Shown here in pieces: positions 42,790 through 51,339 of a stretch of 64,000 nucleotides of DNA (positions within the stretch are counted from its first letter, which is position 1; every line of letters begins with the position of its first letter). The stretch comes from CAZWVI01 sp964637165. GTDB taxonomy: Bacteria; Planctomycetota; UBA1135. A program made the position numbers and the translations under genes. The stretch is from the NCBI GenBank assembly GCA_964637165.1, contig CAZWVI010000014.1, forward strand, positions 1-64,000, written 5' to 3'. The notes under the pieces were generated by a model, which was not told the DNA's origin, ran no database searches, and saw nothing but the letters and a program-made list of their open reading frames with translations.

Positions 42790-44841
42790 ATGAGTTCAGC
42801 TTTGTCCTTCATGCTGCCGTTGTTGGTCGCGCTACTGCTAAGTGCTTGCAGTGGTGGAGCTGCTGGCGATAGTGGCCCCAGAAACCTTCTGTTGGTAACT
42901 TTCGACACCACGCGTGCCGACCACCTTGGTGCTTATGGATACCCGCACGCAATAACGCCGACTCTCGATCGATTGGCGAACGAAGGAGTGCGTTTTACAA
43001 CTTGCATTGCGCCGGCGCCAATTACGCTGCCAGCCCACGCCAGCTTGTTGACTGGATTGAGGCCTTTAAAACACGGTGCACGTAACAATGCGACTCACCC
43101 ATTGCCGCTCGATGTTCCAACTTTGGCCGAGCGTCTTCAAGCAGCTGGTTTTAACACTAGCGCGGTAGTTTCAGCTTTTGTGCTTGATTCACGCTACGGT
43201 TTAGCGCGCGGTTTTGATTCCTACGATGATGATTTGACCAGCGCGCTAGCGGCCAAAGATTTCATGATTAAGGAAACCAAGGCCGACAACACGGCTGGCC
43301 GTGCCATCACGTGGTTGAAAAGTAAAAGTGATGACCAAGCATGGTTTTTGTGGGTGCATTTTTTTGACCCGCATGCAAGTTATGAAGCTCCCGAAAAATA
43401 TGCCAGTAATCATCCAGGTAGTTCCTACGACGCAGAAATTACTTTTGCCGATGCACAATTAGGACGAATTCTTAAGCAGCTCGAACAGCAGCAACAACTT
43501 GACGACACCCTAGTCGTAATGACCGCCGATCACGGCGAGTCACTAGGTGAACACGGCGAACAAACTCACGGGTTTTTCATTTACGATGCCACAACCCACG
43601 TGCCATTAATTTTCAATCACTCATCATTGACAAAACAAGTCATTGAACAAGTTTGTGGAAGTGTCGATGTTGCCCCATCAGTTTGTGCCCTGCTTGGCGT
43701 AGATTACACTCCAAGCGACTTTGATGGTGTGGACTTGTTTTCGCAAATAGATAGCCGTGAACCGGTTTATCAGGAATCAATGGTGCCCTACTTTAATCAT
43801 GGTTGGTCTGATTTGCGCGCACTTCGCGGCCAACATTCGCGTTTCATAAAAGCTCCAGTTTCCGAATTAGAAGTTATTTCAAAAACAAATCCAATTGATG
43901 AGAAATTGTCATCAAAACTATCTCAACTTCTTGCCGAAGGTGAACGTGGTTTAGAACTTGGCGGGCTTTCTGAAATGTCTGAAGCCGAACGGCGCACCAT
44001 GGAAGAACTTGGTTATATCTGGGATGATGGTGGTCTCGAAAATGGCGATCAATTAAACCCGAAAAGCTTAGCCGACCCCAAGGACAAAGTTGTTGAATGG
44101 GAAAAGAACCAACAAATTTATGAATTGGTGCGCCAAGAAAAGTGGACCGAAGCCGAACGCACTTTGCGGGAATTAATTAAGTCAGCTCCTGCGGCTTTAG
44201 ACTCGCGCAAAATTTTGGCGCGGGTATTAACTGCAACTGGGCGCAGTCAAGAAGCTCACGAGGAATTAGTTTCCGCATCAAAGCTTCCTGCAGCTGACGC
44301 AGAATTATTTGTGCGCCTCGCCGAGTCCGCATTCGCCTTGAAATTGGATTGGCAAAATTACTTAAACGAAGCGCGGCGCCGCAACCCCAGTGACCCCAGC
44401 CCGTGGGTTATGGAAGGGGATTGGTCGCTCAAATTGCGCGACCTTGAAAAAGCAATGTCAGCTTATTCACAAGCAATTGAACTTGACCAAAGTTGCGCTG
44501 AGGCATGGTCAGGAAGGGGTCGCTTGCTGCATATGGGTGGGCAGAAGGCTGCCTCAGCCTCAGCTTTAGACCGCGCTTTAGTTTTAGACCCTAGCCTAGC
44601 GACCGCTTGGTTTGGCCGCGGGGTGGTCGAAATGGCCGGTGGTGATCCTGGCAAGGCACAGGGATTTTTCCTCAAGGCAATTGAGTTAAAGCCCGACTAC
44701 GCAAACGCTTACGCAAATTTGGGAAGTATTTACTTTCGTCAGCAGCGGCTCGACGAAGCGGCCACATCCTGGTTAAAGGCCTTGGAAATCAATCCAAACC
44801 ATCAGCAGGCCAAGAGGAATATGGAATTGCTAGAGAAATAG
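42790..44841 (+). CDS. Sulfatase-TPR lipoprotein
   Basis: The 683-residue protein has a lipoprotein signal (L-L-L-S-A-C). The catalytic domain (about 30-420) has V-T-F-D-T-T-R-A-D-H-L-G-A-Y-G, the nucleophile region I-T-L-P-A-H-A-S-L-L-T-G (probably Thr), H-F-F-D-P-H and T-A-D-H-G-E-S-L-G-E-H-G. TPR repeats (about 450-680) end in A-Y-A-N-L-G-S-I-Y. It is paralogous to the 47014 protein. The hydrolase domain would face the periplasm or surface, with the TPRs binding a partner. It is not a classical Cys-type sulfatase, so the substrate may be a phosphate ester. Confidence 0.85.
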   Translation: MSSALSFMLPLLVALLLSACSGGAAGDSGPRNLLLVTFDTTRADHLGAYGYPHAITPTLDRLANEGVRFTTCIAPAPITLPAHASLLTGLRPLKHGARNNATHPLPLDVPTLAERLQAAGFNTSAVVSAFVLDSRYGLARGFDSYDDDLTSALAAKDFMIKETKADNTAGRAITWLKSKSDDQAWFLWVHFFDPHASYEAPEKYASNHPGSSYDAEITFADAQLGRILKQLEQQQQLDDTLVVMTADHGESLGEHGEQTHGFFIYDATTHVPLIFNHSSLTKQVIEQVCGSVDVAPSVCALLGVDYTPSDFDGVDLFSQIDSREPVYQESMVPYFNHGWSDLRALRGQHSRFIKAPVSELEVISKTNPIDEKLSSKLSQLLAEGERGLELGGLSEMSEAERRTMEELGYIWDDGGLENGDQLNPKSLADPKDKVVEWEKNQQIYELVRQEKWTEAERTLRELIKSAPAALDSRKILARVLTATGRSQEAHEELVSASKLPAADAELFVRLAESAFALKLDWQNYLNEARRRNPSDPSPWVMEGDWSLKLRDLEKAMSAYSQAIELDQSCAEAWSGRGRLLHMGGQKAASASALDRALVLDPSLATAWFGRGVVEMAGGDPGKAQGFFLKAIELKPDYANAYANLGSIYFRQQRLDEAATSWLKALEINPNHQQAKRNMELLEK

Positions 44842-44853
44842 TTCGAAAAAAAA

Positions 44854-44883
44854 TGCGAGTATGCTATTGCTAGCATACTCGCA
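44854..44883. terminator. Terminator hairpin after sulfatase-TPR gene
   Basis: A perfect 12-base stem TGCGAGTATGCT and its complement has a 6-base loop. It is preceded by a run of A and followed by CTTT, giving terminator character on both strands, though the plus-strand T-run is short. The next gene starts 17 bases downstream. Confidence 0.7.
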
Positions 44884-44900
44884 CTTTAAAAAAGCACACA

Positions 44901-45845
44901 ATGTTCAGTTCCTTACTCTTTCTTGCCCTCCCTCAATCCGCCACCCCACCAAATGCAAATTACGACCAAGTCGTTAATTCAGGCATTACCTTCACAGTGG
45001 TAATCGATGTTGCTGCCAACGACACTGACCCAGACGGCGACCTCGACCCAACTTCAACTCTGATTTATTCGCAACCGGGCAATGGTGCGGCCTTGGTGCG
45101 CCCCGACGGCCAAATAACCTATCAGGCTCATGCCGGGTGGCATGGAACCGACACACTTACTTACACCATCTCAGATTTGGCGGGTAACACTTCGAACATC
45201 GCCACCGTTGAAGTCGAAAGCTTTAATGAAAACGCCAAGCCGACTGCTGTTTATGACCAAGCCACTTGTGATGCCGGTGGATACGTCATTTTGAATGTAG
45301 GGCTAAACGATTTTGATTCAGATGGTTTTGTTGTTGGAAAAACATTGCGCATTGAATCACTACCTAAGCATGCTGATGTCCATGTGACTCAAGCCGGCAA
45401 GGTTAAGTTCGCGCCGTTCCCAGGTTGGAACAACTCAACTGACACTTTCACTTACTCGGTTGAAGATAACGAAGGTGCTCGTTCGAACATTGCCACAGTT
45501 GAAGTGTTCACGCTTCCACCGCCGAACATTAATCCGTTGCTTTCGGTTGACCCAGCTGTCGCCGGCCAGCACACCAATATTCATTTTGCCGCGGGCACTC
45601 CCAATAGTGTGGCGCGGGTACGCTTCTCTTTGTATGGCGGCGGCCCAACTAATAGCCAATGGGGCACGCTCTTCCTCACCCCACCTTATGGTGATTTGCC
45701 ACCAATTGGATTAGATAGTTTTGGTGCTGGTTCGATTACCGTCAATGTCCCAAGTGACAAAGCTGGTCGCCAAGTGTGGCTTCAAGGCGTTGACATCAGT
45801 AGTTTGATGTTAACTAATGGTGTCGATTTAATAATCGCCCCTTAA
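44901..45845 (+). CDS. Secreted protein with two cadherin-like repeats and shared C-terminal domain
   Basis: The 314-residue protein has a short signal peptide (L-L-F-L-A-L-P-Q-S-A). Two cadherin/Ig-like (Big_9-type) repeats follow, each ending with D-T-x-T-Y-x-x-x-D and N-I-A-T-V-E-V. The last about 105 residues are the shared domain (V-A-G-Q, L-Y-G-G-G-P-T, L-F-L-T-P-P, V-W-L-Q-G-V-D, L-T-N-G-V). It is probably an extracellular or surface adhesion protein. It follows a strong hairpin, so it likely has its own promoter. It converges on the aminotransferase gene with a four-base overlap. Confidence 0.7.
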   Translation: MFSSLLFLALPQSATPPNANYDQVVNSGITFTVVIDVAANDTDPDGDLDPTSTLIYSQPGNGAALVRPDGQITYQAHAGWHGTDTLTYTISDLAGNTSNIATVEVESFNENAKPTAVYDQATCDAGGYVILNVGLNDFDSDGFVVGKTLRIESLPKHADVHVTQAGKVKFAPFPGWNNSTDTFTYSVEDNEGARSNIATVEVFTLPPPNINPLLSVDPAVAGQHTNIHFAAGTPNSVARVRFSLYGGGPTNSQWGTLFLTPPYGDLPPIGLDSFGAGSITVNVPSDKAGRQVWLQGVDISSLMLTNGVDLIIAP

Positions 45846-46963
45846 TTAGTTTCTAAACACTTTACTAAACAGTCGACAACCCGCTCGATTTGTTGATCGG
45901 TCATCTCTGGCCAAATTGGCAAACTAAGCACTTGCTCGGCAAGTAAATCATTTGCCGCTAGGCTGGGGTGCTGATTCGCGTAAACCGGTAGGCGGTTTTG
46001 TGGAATTGGATAGTAAACCATGCAACCAATTCCGGCCGCCGACAATTTACTTTGCACGGTATCGCGGTCAGCTTCGCTCAATCGAATAGTGTATTGATGA
46101 AAGACATGGCCATCGGCAACTTCAGGAGTAATAACTCCACTAAGCCCCGAAAGTAATTCACCATATTTTTGCGCAACGCGGCGCCGGCCTTGATTCCATT
46201 CATCAATATATTTTAATTTAACTCCTAACACCGCTGCTTGAATGCTGTCCAAGCGCGAGTTGTAGCCGAGCATTTCATTGCGATATTTATCCATCGCCCC
46301 ATGATTGCGCAATTTGAGCGCAAGCTCGGCGGCGGCATCGTCGTTGGTTACAAACAAGCCACCATCACCCATCGCGCCTAAATTTTTACTCGGGAAAAAT
46401 GAAAAGGCACCTCCATTTCCAAGACTACCGGTTTGTTGGCCTTGGTATTGTGCTCCAAAACTTTGTGCACAATCTTCCAAAACCAATAAATCATGATCAT
46501 TGGCAATTTTTAAAATCTCAACCATGTTGGCGGGGCGGCCGAACAAATGGACTGGCATAATCGCCTTAGTCTTGGGAGTTATCGCGCCCTCAATTAGAGC
46601 GGGATTAATGTTCATGCTCTCTTCGTCCACATCTACGAACACTGGTTCGGCACCAATAATTGAAATCGACTCAGCGGTGGCGAAAAAAGAAAATGGCGTG
46701 GTGATAACTTCATCGCCAGCCTTCACACCCAATGCGCGCAGGCCGATTATTAAGGCATCAGTTCCTGAGTTAAGGCCAATTGCATACTTCACGCCCAAGT
46801 AATCAGCCGCCGCCGCTTCAAAATCGCGGGTGGCAGGCCCGTTAATGAAGGCGGTACTGTCAATTACTTTAGTTACCGCTGCCAACACTTCATCACGAAT
46901 ACTGGCAAGTTGCGGCTTAAGGTCCAAAACCGGTAGGGGGGAGATGACTTCACTCACAGCCAA
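45842..46963 (-). CDS. DegT/DnrJ/EryC1/StrS aminotransferase
   Basis: The 373-residue PLP enzyme has N-S-G-T-D-A-L, T-P-F-S-F-F-A-T, L-E-D-C-A-Q-S-F-G-A and S-F-F-P-S-K-N-L-G-A-M-G-D-G-G (Schiff-base Lys), as well as a late Y-Y-P-I-P. It aminates a keto-sugar nucleotide, probably for LPS O-antigen or another surface glycan. No other sugar-nucleotide genes adjoin it. It is convergent with the cadherin-like gene and divergent from the second sulfatase-TPR gene. Confidence 0.92.
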   Translation of the reverse strand: MAVSEVISPLPVLDLKPQLASIRDEVLAAVTKVIDSTAFINGPATRDFEAAAADYLGVKYAIGLNSGTDALIIGLRALGVKAGDEVITTPFSFFATAESISIIGAEPVFVDVDEESMNINPALIEGAITPKTKAIMPVHLFGRPANMVEILKIANDHDLLVLEDCAQSFGAQYQGQQTGSLGNGGAFSFFPSKNLGAMGDGGLFVTNDDAAAELALKLRNHGAMDKYRNEMLGYNSRLDSIQAAVLGVKLKYIDEWNQGRRRVAQKYGELLSGLSGVITPEVADGHVFHQYTIRLSEADRDTVQSKLSAAGIGCMVYYPIPQNRLPVYANQHPSLAANDLLAEQVLSLPIWPEMTDQQIERVVDCLVKCLETN

Positions 46964-47013
46964 ACTTTAACCACCTATCGATTAGATGGTTAATTGAGTA
47001 AGATTATTCTTCC

Positions 47014-49476
47014 ATGACCTCGACAAACCCACCAAAACAGTCACCTCCAACTTGGATGAAATGGGTCGGCATTGCCGCAATCTCATTTTTCGCGTATGCG
47101 GCATGGCTTGAATATCGTCCCGCTCCCGTTGGTCCTGATGCCGGTTTCAAAAACCTACTAATAGTTACCTTTGACACCACGCGTGCCGACCGCATCGGTG
47201 CTTATGGCTATCCCAAAGCGCAAACGCCTAACTTGGATCGTATCGCGCAAAATGGTGTGCTATTCGAACGTTGTCTAACTGTGGCTCCAATTACATTGCC
47301 ATCTCACATCAGTATTTTGACTGGTCTTTACCCTTATAACCATGGTGCGCGCAACAACGGAACTCATAATGTTCCAGCAGATATAACCACCATCGCTGAA
47401 ACTTTGAGTGCTGAGGGATTTGCAACTGGCGCTACTGTTTCGGCCTTAGTCCTCGACTCTCGTTACGGGCTAGACCAAGGATTTGATCATTACGACGACA
47501 ACCTCGCCAACGCAGAAAAAGCACCGATGTTTATGTTCCGAGAAACTAAGGCGTTGGACACTTCTAAGCGCGCGGTTCGTTGGCTGCAAGATCGAGGCAG
47601 TGAACGATGGTTCATGTGGGTGCACTTTTTTGACCCGCACGCGAACTACAATCCACCTGAAGAATTTGCCATGGACGATCCTTACGACGGCGAAATTTCA
47701 TACGCCGATGCTGGCATGGGTGAACTAATGCAAGCTCTCAGCAATATGGGCAAGCTTGACGACACCTTGGTCGTGATGACTGCCGATCATGGTGAGGCCC
47801 TTGGCGAGCATGGGGAATCGACCCACGGAATGTTTGTTTACGACGCTACTACTCGGGTGCCTTTACTTATGAGCCATCCGGGCCTTCAGCCGGGCTTGCG
47901 CGTACCCGATGCCGTTTCATCGGTCGACATCGTTCCAACTACATTGGAATTGCTTGACATTCAAAGCGAAGTTATTTTTGACGGCGTATCGATGGCCCAA
48001 AGCATTCGCCACGGCGATGACGGGCGCGTATCACGCCCTCCGGTTTATCAAGAAGCGATGAATCCTTTTTACAATCACGGTTGGTCCGACTTGCGCGCTC
48101 TTCGCGATAGTAATGCCCGTTATGTCAAAGCGCCGCGCCCTGAATTGTATGACTTGTTTCGCGATGGCCGCGAGTTGAATAACTTACTTCCCGGTGCTGA
48201 AACCGAGGCAGCACCATTTATTTCACAACTCAAAACAATGCTCGCTGACGGTGAACTCGATTCGCGTGGCGATGACATCCGCTCGATGGACCCCGACATG
48301 CGCGAAGCACTTGCGGCGATGGGTTATGTTTGGTCGTCTGAAACTGAAAGTGTCGGTGATAGTGAAGAACCCTTGAAGGACCCTAAAGACATGTCTCATA
48401 TGTGGGAGCGATCACAGCAAGCAAATGCCTTAGTGCGCGCCGAACGATATGAAGAAGCCGAATCAATGTTACGCGCAATCCTCGCCGAAGATCCTGGCTC
48501 GGTTATGTCTGCGTCATCGCTCGCCGGCATCCTAATTAAAACTGAACGCAAACAGGATGCATTGGAATTATTGCGCAAGGCGGTAACTATGAATGGTGCT
48601 CGAAATAGCACCTTCGTGCGCTTGGCTGGCCTTGAACGTGATATGGGGATTGACACATGGCGGATAAACCTTGAAGCGGCCAAAGCGCGAGACCAACGCG
48701 ACCCAATGCCGCACATTCGTGAAGGAGATTGGGCGCAAGACGATGAAAAGCCAGATGAAGCCATCGCATGTTATCAAGCAGCACTAGAGCTCGACCCGCT
48801 GGCCGCCAAGGCCTGGATTGGAATTGGCAATACCGAACACCGACGCGCAAACGACATTAAAGCGGAGAAAGCATTTATGAAAGCGATTGAGTGTGATCCC
48901 ATTGCTTATGAAGCTTGGTATGACCTCGGTGTGGTGGCTGAGGCTGGCGACCGCGTAGCTGATGCCGAACGTTACTACTTGAAGGCACTTGAAATTGAGC
49001 CACGTCACGTATTAACTTGCGTTAACTTGGGTAATCTTTACATGGGGGTTAAACAATATGAGCCAGCAGAAAAATATTACCGTCTAGGCTTGGTGCAAAA
49101 TGAAGAAGACTTTAAGGCCAATTATAATTACGGCTTACTTAAGAGTATTCAAGGCGAATACAAAATGGCCGCTGCTTTGTTCGGCCAAGCCTGTCGCGCC
49201 GAGCCCACCGAGATTGTTGCTTGGCAACAACGCATGCGCGCCTGCCGCCAATCTGAAATGTGGGCTGGCTGCCTTGAGGCGGCTGAAGTGGTACTGGGCA
49301 CTACACCAAACTCACTCGGAGCCCTAATCTTTGCCGGCGTTGCTGCTCACCAAAGCGGTGAACTTGATTTGGCTAAGAGTTACCTCACCCGCGCCTTAGA
49401 AGTTAGCGAAGAGAGAACCCGCGAGCGTGCTAAAAAAGATCCACAATTGTCGGCTGCCTTAGAGGCGACTAAATGA
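47014..49476 (+). CDS. Membrane-anchored sulfatase-TPR protein
   Basis: The 820-residue protein has one N-terminal transmembrane segment (about 15-30) in place of the lipobox of its paralogue at 42790. The catalytic domain shares N-L-L-I-V-T-F-D-T-T-R-A-D, I-T-L-P-S-H-I-S-I-L-T-G, V-H-F-F-D-P-H-A-N-Y and T-A-D-H-G-E-A-L-G-E-H-G. The TPR region (about 460-810) is longer, with A-I-A-C-Y-Q-A-A-L-E-L-D-P and A-E-R-Y-Y-L-K-A-L-E-I-E-P. The nucleophile is likely Thr. The stop overlaps the start of the next gene (ATGA), so the two are coupled. Confidence 0.85.
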   Translation: MTSTNPPKQSPPTWMKWVGIAAISFFAYAAWLEYRPAPVGPDAGFKNLLIVTFDTTRADRIGAYGYPKAQTPNLDRIAQNGVLFERCLTVAPITLPSHISILTGLYPYNHGARNNGTHNVPADITTIAETLSAEGFATGATVSALVLDSRYGLDQGFDHYDDNLANAEKAPMFMFRETKALDTSKRAVRWLQDRGSERWFMWVHFFDPHANYNPPEEFAMDDPYDGEISYADAGMGELMQALSNMGKLDDTLVVMTADHGEALGEHGESTHGMFVYDATTRVPLLMSHPGLQPGLRVPDAVSSVDIVPTTLELLDIQSEVIFDGVSMAQSIRHGDDGRVSRPPVYQEAMNPFYNHGWSDLRALRDSNARYVKAPRPELYDLFRDGRELNNLLPGAETEAAPFISQLKTMLADGELDSRGDDIRSMDPDMREALAAMGYVWSSETESVGDSEEPLKDPKDMSHMWERSQQANALVRAERYEEAESMLRAILAEDPGSVMSASSLAGILIKTERKQDALELLRKAVTMNGARNSTFVRLAGLERDMGIDTWRINLEAAKARDQRDPMPHIREGDWAQDDEKPDEAIACYQAALELDPLAAKAWIGIGNTEHRRANDIKAEKAFMKAIECDPIAYEAWYDLGVVAEAGDRVADAERYYLKALEIEPRHVLTCVNLGNLYMGVKQYEPAEKYYRLGLVQNEEDFKANYNYGLLKSIQGEYKMAAALFGQACRAEPTEIVAWQQRMRACRQSEMWAGCLEAAEVVLGTTPNSLGALIFAGVAAHQSGELDLAKSYLTRALEVSEERTRERAKKDPQLSAALEATK

Positions 49477-50585
49477 AAAGTAGAACTTTACTACTGCTAA
49501 TTATCATTGCCGCATTGGTAGTGTTGATGTTTGAGCAAAATGCTGGCGACGAGCTAATTCAATTAGAACAATTGCCAGTTGCTGAAGAAATGCCGTTGCC
49601 ATTCGTTGAAGGTGAATTTTTACCCATCGCCGATGGTGATGCTCGCCACACCTTGTCGGTTACTCCTGCAAGTTTGCAAGTCAGTTCAATTAATCCCACC
49701 GGCGGCACAGTTAGTGCGGTCAGTTTTGTGGCACAACCAGAGCAAGTTGGTGTCCACCAACGGGTCGCTTATGGCAGCACTGCAACTTGGTCCGATATTA
49801 GACCAGGGGTTTGGCAAGTTAGCGCCACTGCCGATTTGCATTTCCCGGTTGAGCGGGGAGTTAAGGTTGCCGATGGACCAGCTACCGAACTTGAATTAAT
49901 TCTCAAGCCGGCCGCCCAGGTGGTGGGCCAAGTGCAAAATACTTATGGCGCGGCTATGAATGGATATTTCGTTTACTTTCTTAAAGAAGGGGAAAGCCAT
50001 CCAGGCTCATACCAAGACAAAGATGATGTAGTCCACGCTCGTGGCGGCGTCCGTGATGGTTCCTTCGAGTCGCCATTGCTAAACCCTGGGCGTTACCTGG
50101 TCTCTGTTGGCCCTCCTGGCCGCCCACTTAACCTGGATGAGGTATATCTTGAACTCGGAGAGCTTGAGCGCCGCGAAATCGAGGTAGTGGTTGAAAGTGG
50201 TGCTCAACTAGAGATTGTGGTGAGTGGGGCGAGCCAGCGGGCGAATATATCGCTTTTGCAGTACGACCCGCGCCGAGTTGCCCAGATGAAAAAAATGAAT
50301 GAACGGCTCGGGGATAAAAGCAAATTCCAGGATCCTGAAAAAATGGAGGATAAATCCTGGAGAGCCGAAGAGCGGCTAAAAATGCGCGACTCTGAGGACG
50401 GCAAGTTGGTGGTTAACCGTATGCGTGCAGGTTTGTATTGCTTAGAAGTAAAAGATGTAGGGGGTAAGTTTCGCTCCAGCCAATCCTTTGAAGTCTTTGC
50501 TGACAAGCCGGTTAGGGTGAATATTGCGGTTCCAGATTGGGGTAGCAACTACCTGTCAAAGGCCGTTCAAGGCACTGTCCAGTAA
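49473..50585 (+). CDS. Hypothetical secreted protein, carboxypeptidase-regulatory-like
   Basis: The 370-residue protein has an N-terminal hydrophobic anchor (L-L-L-L-I-I-I-A-A-L-V-V-L-M). Beta-rich repeats include A-Q-V-V-G-Q-V and L-L-N-P-G-R-Y-L-V-S-V, the look of carboxypeptidase regulatory or prealbumin-like domains. A charged helical stretch lies near 270-310. I do not recognise the family. It overlaps the sulfatase-TPR gene by four bases and is followed by a terminator, so it probably works with that enzyme on the outer side of the inner membrane. Confidence 0.6.
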   Translation: MKSRTLLLLIIIAALVVLMFEQNAGDELIQLEQLPVAEEMPLPFVEGEFLPIADGDARHTLSVTPASLQVSSINPTGGTVSAVSFVAQPEQVGVHQRVAYGSTATWSDIRPGVWQVSATADLHFPVERGVKVADGPATELELILKPAAQVVGQVQNTYGAAMNGYFVYFLKEGESHPGSYQDKDDVVHARGGVRDGSFESPLLNPGRYLVSVGPPGRPLNLDEVYLELGELERREIEVVVESGAQLEIVVSGASQRANISLLQYDPRRVAQMKKMNERLGDKSKFQDPEKMEDKSWRAEERLKMRDSEDGKLVVNRMRAGLYCLEVKDVGGKFRSSQSFEVFADKPVRVNIAVPDWGSNYLSKAVQGTVQ

Positions 50586-50602
50586 GCACTAAGCTTGCAC
50601 TT

Positions 50603-50632
50603 AAGCCAGAGGGGTAATTGCCCCTCTGGCTT
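50603..50632 (+). terminator. Rho-independent terminator
   Basis: A 12-base stem AAGCCAGAGGGG/CCCCTCTGGCTT has loop TAATTG, followed by TTTTT. It ends the sulfatase-TPR operon 17 bases after the stop of the hypothetical gene. Confidence 0.92.
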
Positions 50633-50664
50633 TTTTTGTGGTCGGCGTTTGCCATAATGGTTTT

Positions 50665-51339
50665 ATGTCTGCTGAGTTTGCTGACCACCGCCCCTTAGTT
50701 TTCGCTCATCGTGGAGCTTCTGCTGAGTTGCCAGAAAACACTCTCCCAGCCTTTGCTCGTGCCTTGGAGTTAGGAGTTGATGCCATCGAGTTAGATGTTT
50801 GGTTAGCACGAGATGGCGTGCCAGTGGTTGCTCACGACCCACATCTGCACCGCACCCATGGTCGCGGCGAACAAGTAAATGAATTGGATTCAGGGATTCT
50901 TAAGGAACAAGCTGTGCCGTTGCTTGCCGAGGTGTTGGAGTTATGTCAAAGCGACAGTGACTTATTAATTGAGCTTAAAGGTCATGATGTGAAACTCGTA
51001 CAAAAGGTAATAGGACTCTTGCCTGAATATTCAAATATCAAATTACTTTCATTTTCCGAAGAAATGTTGTTTTGCTGCCAGACTTTGGCACCCAAAATCC
51101 CTTTGGTCTTAAATATAGAGAATCCATTAAGCGCTGAAGAAATTGATGCTTGCCCTTGGGAAACATTATCTTGTGACATCACAAAAATAACTTCGCAGTT
51201 TATTCAACAAGCTCATCAGGCCAAGCGCAAAGTTTGGGGGTATACCTGTAATGACCTGAAAACTTTTGAGCGATTAAGCTTCTTAAAAATTGACGCAGTC
51301 TTTAGTGATGATCCGGCCAAACTTCTCCAGCTTAGCTGA
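50665..51339 (+). CDS. Glycerophosphodiester phosphodiesterase
   Basis: The protein is 224 residues from the ATG at 50665. It has F-A-H-R-G-A-S-A-E-L-P-E-N-T (catalytic His, metal Glu), D-A-I-E-L-D-V-W and V-A-H-D-P-H-L-H-R-T, followed by E-L-K and the late W-G-Y-T-C-N. It cleaves glycerophosphodiesters to glycerol 3-phosphate plus alcohol. No signal peptide is seen, so it is probably cytoplasmic, as UgpQ. Its end overlaps the start of glpD by 32 bases, and GlpD uses its product. Confidence 0.93.
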   Translation: MSAEFADHRPLVFAHRGASAELPENTLPAFARALELGVDAIELDVWLARDGVPVVAHDPHLHRTHGRGEQVNELDSGILKEQAVPLLAEVLELCQSDSDLLIELKGHDVKLVQKVIGLLPEYSNIKLLSFSEEMLFCCQTLAPKIPLVLNIENPLSAEEIDACPWETLSCDITKITSQFIQQAHQAKRKVWGYTCNDLKTFERLSFLKIDAVFSDDPAKLLQLS

